The notes: a model not told the origin generated them from the letters alone. Positions 19,362 through 29,641 are shown, counted from the first letter of the stretch. The stretch: 64,000 bases of DNA from Bacteroidales bacterium (GCA_012839605.1 DUNA01000063.1:1-64000), one strand, 5' to 3'. Program-made: numbers and translations.

Positions 19362-20420
19362 ATGAAACTCATATTCCTGATTGGCTTGCTGACGCAAGCT
19401 CTTTTTGCAGACTCTTTGGATAGAAGAGTAGAGCAATTGCACGATGTTATTATATCTATAGATACCCATAACGACTTTGCCATGAATTATGCTTTTCCCG
19501 GCATGGAAACGACTGTGGCTAAAGGGCAGGTTTCTTTTGAATTGATGAAAGAAGGGCGGTTGGACGGGGCTTTTTTTGCGGCGTACCAAGCCCAAGGACC
19601 TTGTACAGAAGAAGGGCACGTACAAGCTAAATTTCTAGCTGACAGCATGTTGTTGTCTTTGCACCGGTATGCGGCAGAACATGAGCATCTGGGGGCTGTG
19701 GCGTATTCGGTTGAGGATGTGATGGCTTTGAAAGCGCAAAGAAAAGCAGCCATGCTCCTGTCCATAGAAAATGCGTACTGTATGGGAGAAGACATTTCCT
19801 TGGTGGAGCATTATTACAATTTGGGCGTACGTATGGTGGGTCTTACCCACAACGGCGACAACTGCATAGCAGACGCCGCCACGGATACTACTCGGACGCA
19901 CGGAGGATTGTCGCCGTTTGGACGGCAAGTTATAGAAGAGATGAACCGTTTGGGTATGATTGTGGACGTGTCGCACGCTTCTCGTGAGGCCTGTTTGCAA
20001 TCTGTGGAATGGAGTAAAACACCTATTATGGCCAGCCATTCCGGGGTATATGCCTTAAAACCCATTCCCAGGAATCTTACCGATAAAGAAATCATAGCCA
20101 TAGCTGAAAAAGACGGCTTGATACAGATTTCGATTGGGCGTTATTTCTTGTCCACGTTGCCAAGAGCAGAGGTAGGTATTCCCCATTTGATAGAGCACAT
20201 CAATTATGTGGTTGACCTTGTAGGTATAGATCATGTGGGAATAGGGAGCGATTTTGACGGCGGAGGAGGCATAGTTGGGGTGGAAGATATGGGCAAGATG
20301 AAAGCTATCACCCGGGCCTTGCTGGAAGAGGGATATTCACCCCGGGAAATTGGCAAGTTATGGGGTGACAATGTTTTGCGCTTGCTGGAAGCGGCTCGTA
20401 AATACGCTGAAAGTTTCTAA
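19362..20420 (+). CDS. Membrane dipeptidase (peptidase M19, renal dipeptidase-like)
   Basis: IDTHNDF, VGLTHNGDN, VDVSHAS, ASHSGVYAL, HVGIGSDFDGGGG. Confidence 0.93.
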   Translation: MKLIFLIGLLTQALFADSLDRRVEQLHDVIISIDTHNDFAMNYAFPGMETTVAKGQVSFELMKEGRLDGAFFAAYQAQGPCTEEGHVQAKFLADSMLLSLHRYAAEHEHLGAVAYSVEDVMALKAQRKAAMLLSIENAYCMGEDISLVEHYYNLGVRMVGLTHNGDNCIADAATDTTRTHGGLSPFGRQVIEEMNRLGMIVDVSHASREACLQSVEWSKTPIMASHSGVYALKPIPRNLTDKEIIAIAEKDGLIQISIGRYFLSTLPRAEVGIPHLIEHINYVVDLVGIDHVGIGSDFDGGGGIVGVEDMGKMKAITRALLEEGYSPREIGKLWGDNVLRLLEAARKYAESF

Positions 20421-20425
20421 CAATT

Positions 20426-20456
20426 TTTGTAAATCAGAAATTAAGTTCTATCTTTG
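20426..20456 (+). promoter_or_regulatory. Bacteroidota-type promoter (TTTG, 19-nt spacer, TATCTTTG) ahead of rplP
   Basis: TTTG at 20426..20429 and TATCTTTG at 20449..20456; matches the published Bacteroides -33/-7 consensus TTTG/TAnnTTTG. Confidence 0.75.
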
Positions 20457-20460
20457 CAAC

Positions 20461-20523
20461 CCGCAATTTTAGGGGAAGTGTGCCTTAATAATTTGCGGAT
20501 CAAGGGGTTACGTTTGTAGTCCC
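20461..20523 (+). promoter_or_regulatory. Structured 5' leader of the rplP operon (two predicted hairpins)
   Basis: CCGCAA (20461..20466)/TTGCGG (20493..20498) and GGGGTTA (20504..20510)/TAGTCCC (20517..20523) with a 6-nt loop. Confidence 0.45.
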
Positions 20524-20586
20524 TAACAGAAATGCACCGAAGCAACAATACATAATTTACGTTACGTTAAACGTTAAGGAAAAACA

Positions 20587-21006
20587 ATGTTACAACCAAA
20601 AAAAACCAAATTCAGAAGGCAACAAAAAGGCCGCATGAAAGGTATGGCTCAAAGAGGCAACCAACTTGTCTTTGGGTCATTCGGAATCAAGGCTACGGAA
20701 TCCTGCTGGCTGACCGGACGTCAAATAGAAGCTGCACGTCAGGCAGTAACCCGTTACATGAAACGTGAGGGGCAGCTGTGGATTCGTGTATTCCCGGATA
20801 AGCCTTTTACTAAAAAACCTGCTGAAGTTCGTATGGGTAAAGGGAAAGGTGCTCCGGAAGGATTTGTCTGCCCCGTGACACCCGGCAGACTTTTGCTGGA
20901 AGTAGAAGGTGTTCCCTACGAGGTGGCAAAAGAGGCCCTTAGACTGGGTGCCCAAAAGCTGCCTGTCGTTACCAAATTTGTGGTACGAAGAGATTATGTA
21001 GAATAA
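20587..21006 (+). CDS. rplP: 50S ribosomal protein L16
   Basis: [14 protein letters not shown]...[27 protein letters not shown]. Confidence 0.98.
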   Translation: MLQPKKTKFRRQQKGRMKGMAQRGNQLVFGSFGIKATESCWLTGRQIEAARQAVTRYMKREGQLWIRVFPDKPFTKKPAEVRMGKGKGAPEGFVCPVTPGRLLLEVEGVPYEVAKEALRLGAQKLPVVTKFVVRRDYVE

Positions 21007-21018
21007 AGTTTAACAACA

Positions 21019-21219
21019 ATGAAAGCACCTGAAATACGCGAGTTATCTGAAAAAGATTTAATAGATCGTATTGAGGCGGAAAAAGCCAACTTGCTTCGTC
21101 TTAAAATGAATCACGCCATCTCTCCTATAGATGACTTAACACAAATTAAGAAAGCACGCCGCACCATCGCACGGATGCTAACGATTTTAAGTACCGAAAA
21201 AAATGGAAAGAAATCTTAG
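21019..21219 (+). CDS. rpmC: 50S ribosomal protein L29
   Basis: [10 protein letters not shown]...[14 protein letters not shown]...RRTIARMLT; position. Confidence 0.96.
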   Translation: MKAPEIRELSEKDLIDRIEAEKANLLRLKMNHAISPIDDLTQIKKARRTIARMLTILSTEKNGKKS

Positions 21220-21457
21220 AAAAGAAAGAATAGGACTGGTGGTCAGCAACAAAATGGACAAATCTATTGTAGTTGCTGTGAGAAGAAAAGTAAAACACCC
21301 CATGTACGGCAAATACGTAAACAAAACCACCAAGTTTGTTGCTCACGATGAGAACAACGATTGCAGTGAAGGGGATACAGTACGCATTATGGAAACACGG
21401 CCTTTGAGTAAAACCAAATGCTGGCGTTTAGTAGAAATTATTGAAAAAGTCAAATAG
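21203..21457 (+). CDS. rpsQ: 30S ribosomal protein S17
   Basis: [33 protein letters not shown]. Confidence 0.97.
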   Translation: MERNLRKERIGLVVSNKMDKSIVVAVRRKVKHPMYGKYVNKTTKFVAHDENNDCSEGDTVRIMETRPLSKTKCWRLVEIIEKVK

Positions 21458-21459
21458 CC

Positions 21460-21828
21460 ATGATACAGCAAGAATCACGTTTATTGGTGGCTGATAACAG
21501 CGGTGCAAAGGAAGTCCTTTGTATTCGCGTTTTAGGCGGCACAAGACGTCGCTATGCCCGAATTGGCGATACGATTGTGGTTAGTGTCAAGAGTGCGGTT
21601 CCCGGTGGCGGAGAAGCCAAAAAGGGAACCATTTCCAAAGCTGTGGTGGTAAGAACCAAGAAAGAAATCCGTCGTCCGGACGGATCGTATATACGCTTTG
21701 ATGACAACGCTTGTGTTCTGTTGAGCGCCACCGGTGAATTGCGCGGTACGCGTATTTTTGGACCGGTAGCACGAGAACTCAGGAGTCGTTATATGAAAAT
21801 TGTATCACTTGCCCCCGAGGTATTATAA
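21460..21828 (+). CDS. rplN: 50S ribosomal protein L14
   Basis: [37 protein letters not shown]. Confidence 0.98.
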   Translation: MIQQESRLLVADNSGAKEVLCIRVLGGTRRRYARIGDTIVVSVKSAVPGGGEAKKGTISKAVVVRTKKEIRRPDGSYIRFDDNACVLLSATGELRGTRIFGPVARELRSRYMKIVSLAPEVL

Positions 21829-21839
21829 GAATAGGTAAT

Positions 21840-22163
21840 ATGAGCACAAAATTGCACATTAAAAAAGGAGATACGGTATTCGTCAATACCGGGGAAGACA
21901 AAGGAAGAACCGGGAGGGTACTGGAAGTACGTCCGGCTGAGAAAAGGGCTATTGTGGAAGGTGTGAATTTGATTAAAAAGCACACCAAACCTTCTGCAAG
22001 ACATCCCCAAGGAGGCATTATAGAACAAGAGGCCCCTGTACATATTTCCAATTTGCAGGTAGTAGATCCTGTAAAAGGCGGTCCAACACGCATAGGACGC
22101 CGTTTGAACGACAAGGGCAAATTGGTACGTTACGCAAAAAAATCGGGAGAGGAGATTAAATAA
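21840..22163 (+). CDS. rplX: 50S ribosomal protein L24
   Basis: [35 protein letters not shown]. Confidence 0.97.
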   Translation: MSTKLHIKKGDTVFVNTGEDKGRTGRVLEVRPAEKRAIVEGVNLIKKHTKPSARHPQGGIIEQEAPVHISNLQVVDPVKGGPTRIGRRLNDKGKLVRYAKKSGEEIK

Positions 22164-22768
22164 TGGCAAAAGCAGATAAAAAAGAAAAGGCAACCCCTGT
22201 AGTATCTACGGGTTATGTGCCGTCCCTGCAAAAGAAATACAAAGAAGAGATTGTTCCCAAGTTGATGAAAGAATTTGGGTATACATCTGTTATGCAAGCC
22301 CCCCGATTGGATAAAATTGTGTTGAATGAAGGTGTGGGAGCTGCCGTTGCAGACAAGAGATTGATTGAAACAGCGCAACAGGAACTGACTTTGATTGCCG
22401 GACAAAAAGCTGTACAAACGGTGTCCACCAAAGACGTTTCCAACTTTAAATTGCGTAAAGGCATGCCCATTGGCGTAAAAGTGACGTTGCGTGGTGCTAA
22501 GATGTATGAATTTTTGGACCGTTTGATTGCTATAGCCTTGCCCCGTATCAGGGACTTTAAAGGCATAGCGGAGAAATTTGACGGCCGTGGAAATTATACA
22601 TTAGGTATTAAGGAACAGATTATTTTCCCCGAGATTGATATAGATAAAATCTCTAAAATCATGGGTGTGGAAGTTACGTTTGTGACGAACACCAATGACG
22701 ACAAACAAGCGTATGCTTTGTTAAGGGAATTTGGATTACCGTTTAGAAACATAAAAAAAGTACAATAG
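22163..22768 (+). CDS. rplE: 50S ribosomal protein L5
   Basis: [19 protein letters not shown]...[26 protein letters not shown]. Confidence 0.97.
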   Translation: MAKADKKEKATPVVSTGYVPSLQKKYKEEIVPKLMKEFGYTSVMQAPRLDKIVLNEGVGAAVADKRLIETAQQELTLIAGQKAVQTVSTKDVSNFKLRKGMPIGVKVTLRGAKMYEFLDRLIAIALPRIRDFKGIAEKFDGRGNYTLGIKEQIIFPEIDIDKISKIMGVEVTFVTNTNDDKQAYALLREFGLPFRNIKKVQ

Positions 22769-23038
22769 ATGGCAAAGGAATCAATGAAAGCCCGCGAAGT
22801 GAAGCGTGCCCGTATGGTAGCCAAATATGCAGAGAAGAGGAAGGCCTTGAAAGAGGCAGGTGATTGGGAAGGTCTGGCAAAGTTGCCCAGAAATTCCAGC
22901 CCCGTACGTTTGCATAACCGCTGCTCCATAACAGGCAGACCCAAAGGGTACATGCGCAAGTTTGGCGTTTCCAGGATTCAGTTCAGGGAAATGGCAAGCC
23001 ACGGCTTGATACCCGGTGTGCGCAAAGCAAGCTGGTAA
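22769..23038 (+). CDS. rpsN: 30S ribosomal protein S14
   Basis: [38 protein letters not shown]. Confidence 0.97.
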   Translation: MAKESMKAREVKRARMVAKYAEKRKALKEAGDWEGLAKLPRNSSPVRLHNRCSITGRPKGYMRKFGVSRIQFREMASHGLIPGVRKASW

Positions 23039-23045
23039 TTAAGGA

Positions 23046-23077
23046 CCGGTCGGGAGACCGGCTATACATATTTTTTT
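23046..23077 (+). promoter_or_regulatory. Hairpin followed by U-tract in the rpsN-rpsH gap (possible attenuator or regulatory element)
   Basis: CCGGTC-GGGA-GACCGG (23046..23061), then TTTTTTT at 23071..23077, about 9 nt after the stem. Confidence 0.4.
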
Positions 23078-23129
23078 ATTGGATATCGGGCAATTTATTG
23101 TCGAAATCAAATTTTTAAAAACTTTTATC

Positions 23130-23525
23130 ATGACTGATCCAATAGCAGATTATCTGACAAGGATTCGTAATGCGGTGCAAGCAGGACATAAAGTCGTAGA
23201 GATTCCCGCATCGAGGGTAAAAACGGAACTCACCCGTATTTTACATGAAAAAGGTTACATCCTCAGCTACAAAATTGAAGAAGGAAAACCTTTCAATACC
23301 ATTAAAATCGCTCTGAAGTATCATCCCGATACAAAACAGCCGGCCATCAAGAAACTGGAAAGAGTTTCGCGCCCGGGCTTGCGTCGTTATACAAAAGCAG
23401 ACGACTTGCCGCGTGTTTTGAACGGGTTGGGAATAGCGGTTATTTCCACATCTAAAGGCATCATCACCGACAAAGAAGCAAAAACGCTGAGAGTAGGAGG
23501 TGAGGTTATGTGTTACGTATATTAA
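23130..23525 (+). CDS. rpsH: 30S ribosomal protein S8
   Basis: MTDPIADYLTRIRNAV; RRYTKADDLPRVLNGLGIAVISTSKG. Confidence 0.97.
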   Translation: MTDPIADYLTRIRNAVQAGHKVVEIPASRVKTELTRILHEKGYILSYKIEEGKPFNTIKIALKYHPDTKQPAIKKLERVSRPGLRRYTKADDLPRVLNGLGIAVISTSKGIITDKEAKTLRVGGEVMCYVY

Positions 23526-23538
23526 TAAATAGAACAAT

Positions 23539-24099
23539 ATGTCACGAATAGGAAAACTCCCTGTAAACCTGCCAAAAGGTGTGAGTATAGACATTGACGA
23601 GCACAATTTGGTTACGGTGAAAGGCCCTCTGGGAACGCTTGTGCAAAAAGTGGATCCCGATATCAAAATAAAGGTAGAGGGAACCGAGCTTACATTTGAA
23701 CGTCCTACAAATCAGCCCAGACATAGATCTTTGCACGGACTCTACCGCTCATTGATCAACAATATGGTAATTGGTGTTTCAGAAGGATATACCATCAAAC
23801 AGGAACTGGTGGGCGTAGGATACCGTTTGGAAGTCAAAGAACAACTTTTGGAATTCAACTTAGGGTATTCGCATGAAATCCACTTTATGCTTCCCGACGA
23901 GGTGAAAGCCTCTGTGGAAGTAGCACGTAGAGGGGCCAACCCCATACTCACGTTGACGAGCTATGACAAACAGCTGTTGGGAACAGTAGCTGCCAAAATC
24001 CGCTCGCTGCGCAAGCCTGAACCTTATAAAGGCAAGGGTATTAAGTTTGTAGGAGAAGAAATCCGCCGCAAAGCCGGAAAATCGGCAGGTGCTAATTAG
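23539..24099 (+). CDS. rplF: 50S ribosomal protein L6
   Basis: [14 protein letters not shown]...[30 protein letters not shown]. Confidence 0.98.
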   Translation: MSRIGKLPVNLPKGVSIDIDEHNLVTVKGPLGTLVQKVDPDIKIKVEGTELTFERPTNQPRHRSLHGLYRSLINNMVIGVSEGYTIKQELVGVGYRLEVKEQLLEFNLGYSHEIHFMLPDEVKASVEVARRGANPILTLTSYDKQLLGTVAAKIRSLRKPEPYKGKGIKFVGEEIRRKAGKSAGAN

Positions 24100-24113
24100 T
24101 AGGAGGTAGTATT

Positions 24114-24476
24114 ATGGCGTTAACAAAACAAGCAAGAAGACAACGGATAAGATACCGCATACGCAAGCGGATATCCGGAACTCCTGAACGTCCCAGAATG
24201 GCGGTATACAGGAGCAACAAACAGATATACGTGCAATTCATTGACGATACAACAGGAACAACACTGGCACAAGCGTCTTCAAAAGATGCGTTGTTGGCAG
24301 AAGATATAAAAGGAAAAACTCCGGTTGAGGCAGCTGCCTTGGTAGGCAAATTGGCTGCAGAACGGGCGTTGGAAAAGAATATTTCCGTTGTCTCTTTTGA
24401 TAGAGCAGGGTATCTTTTTCACGGAAGAGTTAAAAGTTTAGCAGATGCTGCCAGAGAAGGCGGTCTTAAATTCTAA
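24114..24476 (+). CDS. rplR: 50S ribosomal protein L18
   Basis: [38 protein letters not shown]. Confidence 0.97.
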   Translation: MALTKQARRQRIRYRIRKRISGTPERPRMAVYRSNKQIYVQFIDDTTGTTLAQASSKDALLAEDIKGKTPVEAAALVGKLAAERALEKNISVVSFDRAGYLFHGRVKSLADAAREGGLKF

Positions 24477-24482
24477 AAGGAT

Positions 24483-25001
24483 ATGGGTAACATAAAAGCA
24501 AAAAAAGTTAAAGCTGCAGATCTTGATTTGAAAGACCGGCTTGTAGCTATCAAGCGAGTCACCAAAGTAACAAAAGGCGGTCGCAATTTTACATTTACCG
24601 CTGTTGTTGTGGTAGGCGATGAAAAAGGAGTGGTAGGATACGGTCTGGGTAAAGCAGGTGAAGTAACATCTGCCATATCCAAAGGAATAGAAGAGGCAAA
24701 GAAGAATTTGTACCGTGTTTCCCTTCTTGGTGAAACCATTCCTCATGAAATCATAGGAAAATTTGGAGGAGCACGTGTCTTTATGAAACCGGCAGCCCCG
24801 GGAACGGGTGTAATAGCCGGAGGTGCCATGAGGGCTGTGTTTGAATCTGTAGGTATAAACGACGTATTGGCCAAATCTCAAGGTTCGTCCAATCCGCACA
24901 ACTTGGTAAAAGCTACGGTGCATGCTCTCTTGGAGATGCGCGATGCTTACGAAGTAGCCGGGGTACGTGGAATTGCCATGGACAGAGTATTTAACGGATA
25001 G
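24483..25001 (+). CDS. rpsE: 30S ribosomal protein S5
   Basis: [42 protein letters not shown]. Confidence 0.98.
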   Translation: MGNIKAKKVKAADLDLKDRLVAIKRVTKVTKGGRNFTFTAVVVVGDEKGVVGYGLGKAGEVTSAISKGIEEAKKNLYRVSLLGETIPHEIIGKFGGARVFMKPAAPGTGVIAGGAMRAVFESVGINDVLAKSQGSSNPHNLVKATVHALLEMRDAYEVAGVRGIAMDRVFNG

Positions 25002-25012
25002 GAGGAAAAGCA

Positions 25013-25192
25013 ATGGAAATTTGGAAAATCACACAAGTAAGAAGCAGCAATTCTGCTACAAAACGCCAGATTGCCACCTTGGAAGCTTTAGGACTCCGTA
25101 GGATCAATCACTTTGTTGAAAAAGAAGCTACTCCTGTAATCAAAGGGATGGTGGAAAAAGTACATCACTTGGTTAAAGTAGAAGTAAAGTAA
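25013..25192 (+). CDS. rpmD: 50S ribosomal protein L30
   Basis: Not in the supplied ORF track; reads MEIWKITQVRSSNSATKRQIATLEALGLRRINHFVEKEATPVIKGMVEKVHHLVKVEVK*. Confidence 0.95.
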   Translation: MEIWKITQVRSSNSATKRQIATLEALGLRRINHFVEKEATPVIKGMVEKVHHLVKVEVK

Positions 25193-25205
25193 AGGAGGAA
25201 ACAAT

Positions 25206-25655
25206 ATGAATTTATCTAATTTAAAACCCGCAAAGGGCTCTGTGGCCAAGAGAAAACGTATTGGTCGTGGCGAAGGCTCCGGTCGCGGAGGCCAGTCTAC
25301 ACGTGGACATAAAGGAGCACAATCCAGATCCGGATACTCCCGCAAGCCGGGCTTTGAAGGCGGTCAAATGCCTTTACAACGTCGTGTTCCTAAATTTGGA
25401 TTTAAAAACAGGAGCAGAGTTGAGTACAAAGCCATCAATCTTTCTACTTTACAGGCTCTTCACGAGAAGACAGGTATTTCCGATTTTGATCCAAACGTGT
25501 TTATAGACCAAGGCCTTGTGTCTAAAAACCATTTGGTTAAAATTTTGGGAAATGGAGAGTTGCAAGCGAAATTGAATGTAACCGCACACGGTTTTTCCAA
25601 GAAAGCGAAAGAAGCTATAGAGGCTAAAGAAGGGAAGGCAGAAATTGTAGAATAA
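25206..25655 (+). CDS. rplO: 50S ribosomal protein L15
   Basis: KRKRIGRGEGSGRGGQSTRGHKGAQSRSG. Confidence 0.98.
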   Translation: MNLSNLKPAKGSVAKRKRIGRGEGSGRGGQSTRGHKGAQSRSGYSRKPGFEGGQMPLQRRVPKFGFKNRSRVEYKAINLSTLQALHEKTGISDFDPNVFIDQGLVSKNHLVKILGNGELQAKLNVTAHGFSKKAKEAIEAKEGKAEIVE

Positions 25656-25674
25656 CCCAGAATAAGCCTGAAAA

Positions 25675-26994
25675 ATGAAGAAACTGATAGAAACCATAAA
25701 AAACATTTTCAAGATTGAAGAACTGCGTAATCGTATTGTTTACACAGTTTTGCTTCTTTTGATATACAGGTTGGGCAGCTTTGTGGTACTACCGGGAATA
25801 GATCCCATGCAATTGGCCAACTTGAAAGCGCAGACGACAGGCGGACTGATGGGGTTGCTGAATATGTTTTCCGGAGGAGCTTTTGGAAACGCATCTATAT
25901 TTGCTTTAGGTGTTATGCCTTACATTTCTGCTTCTATTGTCATCCAGCTTTTGGGAATTATGCTTCCCTATTTTCAGCGGATGCAACGGGAAGGAGAAAG
26001 CGGACAACGTAAAATCAACCAATGGACGCGCTATTTGACCATCCTTATTTTGGCACTTCAAGGACCTGCCTATCTTACAAACTTGCACGCCCAGCTTCCC
26101 GAATCGGCTTTCTTGTTGAGCGGGTTTTCGTTTAACATTTTTGCCACCATTGTGCTTATTGGAGGAACCATGTTCATTATGTGGTTGGGAGAAAGAATCA
26201 CCGACCGTGGATTGGGGAATGGTATTTCCTTGATTATTATGGTGGGGATTGTGGCACGCCTGCCCTTTGCTTTTACAGCCGAGGTAGGTGCTCGTATGTC
26301 ACAGACTGCCGGAGGCTTGCTGATGTTGGTTGTGGAATTGATCGTATTATTTTTTATCTTTATAGCTTCCATCGCCCTTGTTCAAGGTGTTCGCAAAGTG
26401 CCGGTGCAGTACGCAAAACGTATTGTAGGCAACAAACAGTATGGAGGAGTAAGGCAGTATATTCCTTTGAAGATTAACGCTGCCGGTGTGATGCCCATTA
26501 TTTTTGCTCAGGCTCTCATGCTCTTCCCCATGATTTTTGCCAGCTTTGATGCCACAAGAGGATTTGCAGCGGTCATGAGCAACATGCAGGGCTTTTGGTA
26601 CAACTTTGTATTTTTCATATTGGTAGTGGCTTTTACGTATTTTTATACAGCCGTAACCGTGAATCCTACCAATATGGCCGATGATATGAAAAAGAACGGA
26701 GGTTTTATTCCCGGTGTAAAGCCCGGTAAGAAAACAGCCGAATACTTAGATGCGGTCATGTCTCGCATTACGTTACCCGGTTCCATATTTTTGGGACTGG
26801 TAGCCATTATGCCGGTCTTTGCCCGTATGATGGGTGTAGATATGCAATTTGCACAGTTTTATGGAGGAACTTCGCTCCTTATTTTAGTGGGTGTTATCCT
26901 AGATACATTGCAGCAAATTGAAAGCCATCTTCTGATGCGTCATTACGATGGGCTGATGAAGACAGGAAGGCTGAAAGGCCGGTCCAACAGATAG
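25675..26994 (+). CDS. secY: Preprotein translocase subunit SecY
   Basis: Ten-TM SecY pattern; LGVMPYISASIVIQLL; RGLGNGISLIIMVGI. Confidence 0.98.
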   Translation: MKKLIETIKNIFKIEELRNRIVYTVLLLLIYRLGSFVVLPGIDPMQLANLKAQTTGGLMGLLNMFSGGAFGNASIFALGVMPYISASIVIQLLGIMLPYFQRMQREGESGQRKINQWTRYLTILILALQGPAYLTNLHAQLPESAFLLSGFSFNIFATIVLIGGTMFIMWLGERITDRGLGNGISLIIMVGIVARLPFAFTAEVGARMSQTAGGLLMLVVELIVLFFIFIASIALVQGVRKVPVQYAKRIVGNKQYGGVRQYIPLKINAAGVMPIIFAQALMLFPMIFASFDATRGFAAVMSNMQGFWYNFVFFILVVAFTYFYTAVTVNPTNMADDMKKNGGFIPGVKPGKKTAEYLDAVMSRITLPGSIFLGLVAIMPVFARMMGVDMQFAQFYGGTSLLILVGVILDTLQQIESHLLMRHYDGLMKTGRLKGRSNR

Positions 26995-27015
26995 AAAAGA
27001 ATAGTTCTTTGTTTA

Positions 27016-27795
27016 ATGAGTTATATTAAAACCGAAGAAGAAATAGCGCTTTTGCGCGAAAACGGGATTTTGGTTTCCAAAACTCTGGCTGAAGTAGGCC
27101 GCCATGTAGCTCCGGGTGTGACGACAAAGGAGCTGGACGCATTGGCGGAAACGTTCATCAGGGACCACGGAGCCGAACCCGCCTTTCTTGGTTATAATGG
27201 TTTTCCCCATTCCTTATGTATCTCTGTCAATTCTGTGGTTGTACACGGAATTCCGAGCGACTACACGTTGAAAGAAGGAGATATTGTTTCCATTGATTGC
27301 GGAACAAAGTATAAGGGTTTTTTTGGAGACTCGGCGTACACATTTGCCGTAGGCCAGGTGTCCGAAGCGGCTGAACGTCTTATGCAGACGACTCGGCAAT
27401 CGCTTTTTGAGGGAATTGGGAAAGCTCTTGCCGGTAACCGCGTTGGCGATATCGGCGCTGCTGTTCAAAGGTACGTAGAGGAATACGGATACTCCGTCGT
27501 GAGAGAGATGGTCGGCCACGGAATAGGGAGCAGGTTGCATGAAAAACCTGACGTCCCCAACTACGGCAGACCCGGCCAGGGAAAACAGTTGGCAGAAGGG
27601 ATGGTTCTTTGCATAGAACCTATGATTAATGAAGGAGGAAGAGGCGTTTATATGGAACGCGACGGATGGACCCTGAGAACGGCTGATAACAGGAATTCAG
27701 CCCATTATGAACTTACAGTTGTGGTTCGTAAAGAGAAGGCAGAACTCCTGTCCACATTTGCCTTTATAGAAAGGCCTAATGATATAGATATTTGA
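27016..27795 (+). CDS. map: Type I methionyl aminopeptidase
   Basis: GYNGFPHSLCISVNSVVVHGIP; SIDCGTKYKGFFGDSA; MVGHGIGSRLHEKPDVPNYG. Confidence 0.97.
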   Translation: MSYIKTEEEIALLRENGILVSKTLAEVGRHVAPGVTTKELDALAETFIRDHGAEPAFLGYNGFPHSLCISVNSVVVHGIPSDYTLKEGDIVSIDCGTKYKGFFGDSAYTFAVGQVSEAAERLMQTTRQSLFEGIGKALAGNRVGDIGAAVQRYVEEYGYSVVREMVGHGIGSRLHEKPDVPNYGRPGQGKQLAEGMVLCIEPMINEGGRGVYMERDGWTLRTADNRNSAHYELTVVVRKEKAELLSTFAFIERPNDIDI

Positions 27796-27821
27796 TAACA
27801 TGAAGATTAAAGATTGACAAC

Positions 27822-28040
27822 ATGCCCAAACAACCTGCCATAGAAAAAGAAGGTGTCATTATTGAAGCATTATCCAATGCCATGTTCCGGGTGGAACTTG
27901 ATAACGGACATGTGATTATTGCACACATTTCCGGGAAAATGAGGATGCACTACATCCGCATACTGCCCGGTGACAGGGTACGGGTAGAAATGTCTCCCTA
28001 TGATCTTACCAAAGGTCGCATTACCTTTAGGTATAAGTAA
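27822..28040 (+). CDS. infA: Translation initiation factor IF-1
   Basis: [63 protein letters not shown]. Confidence 0.98.
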   Translation: MPKQPAIEKEGVIIEALSNAMFRVELDNGHVIIAHISGKMRMHYIRILPGDRVRVEMSPYDLTKGRITFRYK

Positions 28041-28061
28041 TACTATTTAAAGATTACAGTA

Positions 28062-28181
28062 ATGAAAGTAAAAGCATCCGTAAAAAAGCGCAGCGAAGAT
28101 TGTAAGATCGTAAGACGTAAAGGGCGTCTGTATGTTATTTGCAAGAAGAACCCCAAGTTCAAAATGCGCCAAGGAAAATAA
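28062..28181 (+). CDS. rpmJ: 50S ribosomal protein L36
   Basis: Not in the ORF track; reads [39 protein letters not shown]. Two of the four zinc ligands of C+ L36 are absent. Confidence 0.95.
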   Translation: MKVKASVKKRSEDCKIVRRKGRLYVICKKNPKFKMRQGK

Positions 28182-28213
28182 CACGTAACATCTAAAAAAA
28201 AGGAATATACATT

Positions 28214-28591
28214 ATGGCACGAATAGCCGGAGTTGACTTACCTAACAACAAGCGCGGAGAAATAGGACTGACCTATATCTACGGGATAGGACGTAGTTCT
28301 GCCAATTCCATTCTTACCAAAGCCGGGGTTGATCCCGAGATTAAAGTAAAGGATTGGAATGACAATCAGATTGCGGCCATCCGTTCGACAATTGCAGAAG
28401 AATACAAAATTGAAGGTGAACTGCGTTCATCTGTACAAATGAACATCAAACGATTGATGGACATTGGTTGCTACAGAGGCATACGCCATCGTATTGGATT
28501 GCCTGTACGTGGACAAACGACTAAAAACAATGCCCGTACCCGTAAAGGACGTAAGAAAACGGTAGCCAATAAGAGGAAAGCAACCAAATAA
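28214..28591 (+). CDS. rpsM: 30S ribosomal protein S13
   Basis: [45 protein letters not shown]. Confidence 0.98.
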   Translation: MARIAGVDLPNNKRGEIGLTYIYGIGRSSANSILTKAGVDPEIKVKDWNDNQIAAIRSTIAEEYKIEGELRSSVQMNIKRLMDIGCYRGIRHRIGLPVRGQTTKNNARTRKGRKKTVANKRKATK

Positions 28592-28602
28592 CGAGTAAGA
28601 TT

Positions 28603-28995
28603 ATGGCAAAAAAAACGAGTACTTCCAATAAGAAGAAAGTGGTCAAAGTGGATACCCACGGCCAAGCACATATTTCTTCTACATTTAACAATGTGATAGT
28701 TACCCTTACCAACAGCGAAGGACAAGTGATCAGCTGGTCTTCTGCCGGGAAAATGGGTTTTCGCGGTTCTAAAAAGAACACGCCGTATGCAGCACAAACA
28801 GCAGCTGCCGATTGTGCAAAAGTGGCATACGATATGGGATTACGCAAAGTAAAAGCGTATGTGAAAGGGCCGGGTTCGGGACGTGAGTCTGCCATTCGCA
28901 CCATTCACGGAGCCGGTATTGAAGTTACAGAGATAATTGACGTTACCCCGCTTCCTCATAACGGATGCCGTCCCAAGGCACGTCGCAGGGTATAA
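28603..28995 (+). CDS. rpsK: 30S ribosomal protein S11
   Basis: [44 protein letters not shown]. Confidence 0.98.
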   Translation: MAKKTSTSNKKKVVKVDTHGQAHISSTFNNVIVTLTNSEGQVISWSSAGKMGFRGSKKNTPYAAQTAAADCAKVAYDMGLRKVKAYVKGPGSGRESAIRTIHGAGIEVTEIIDVTPLPHNGCRPKARRRV

Positions 28996-29020
28996 TGGTT
29001 GACTTTTAAAATTAAAAACG

Positions 29021-29626
29021 ATGGCAAGATATATAGGCCCAAAGACAAAGATTGCACGTAAATTTGGTGAACCCATTTACGGACCTGATAAATACTTTGA
29101 AAGGAAAAATCACCCTCCCGGACAACACGGGACGGTTAGAAGACGTAGAAAAATTTCTGAATACGGCATACAGCTTAAAGAAAAACAGAAAGTCAAGTAT
29201 ACGTACGGACTGTTGGAACGCCAGTTCCACAACTTGTTTAAGAAAGCAAACTCTATGAAAGGGCGTACAGGTGAAAACTTGTTGCTTTTGCTGGAAAGCC
29301 GATTGGATAATATCGTTTTCAGAATGGGGATTGCTCCTTCCAGACAAGCTGCTCGCCAGCTAGTTACACACCGTCATATTACGGTAGATGGCAAAATTTG
29401 CAACATCCCTTCAGCCTTGATTCGTCCCGGATCTTTGGTGGCTGTCAGGGAACGTTCCAAAAACCTTGAGGTCATTCAGGAAAACATTTCACGTACCGTT
29501 AGCAAGTATCCTTGGATAGAGTGGGACGTGGCTTCTGTATCCGGAAAATTTTTGAATTATCCTGAAAGAACAGAAATTCCTGAACCCATCAACGAACAAT
29601 TAATTGTGGAGTTGTACTCCAAATAA
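29021..29626 (+). CDS. rpsD: 30S ribosomal protein S4
   Basis: [58 protein letters not shown]. Confidence 0.98.
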   Translation: MARYIGPKTKIARKFGEPIYGPDKYFERKNHPPGQHGTVRRRRKISEYGIQLKEKQKVKYTYGLLERQFHNLFKKANSMKGRTGENLLLLLESRLDNIVFRMGIAPSRQAARQLVTHRHITVDGKICNIPSALIRPGSLVAVRERSKNLEVIQENISRTVSKYPWIEWDVASVSGKFLNYPERTEIPEPINEQLIVELYSK

Positions 29627-29641
29627 TTTTAAACTTTTACA

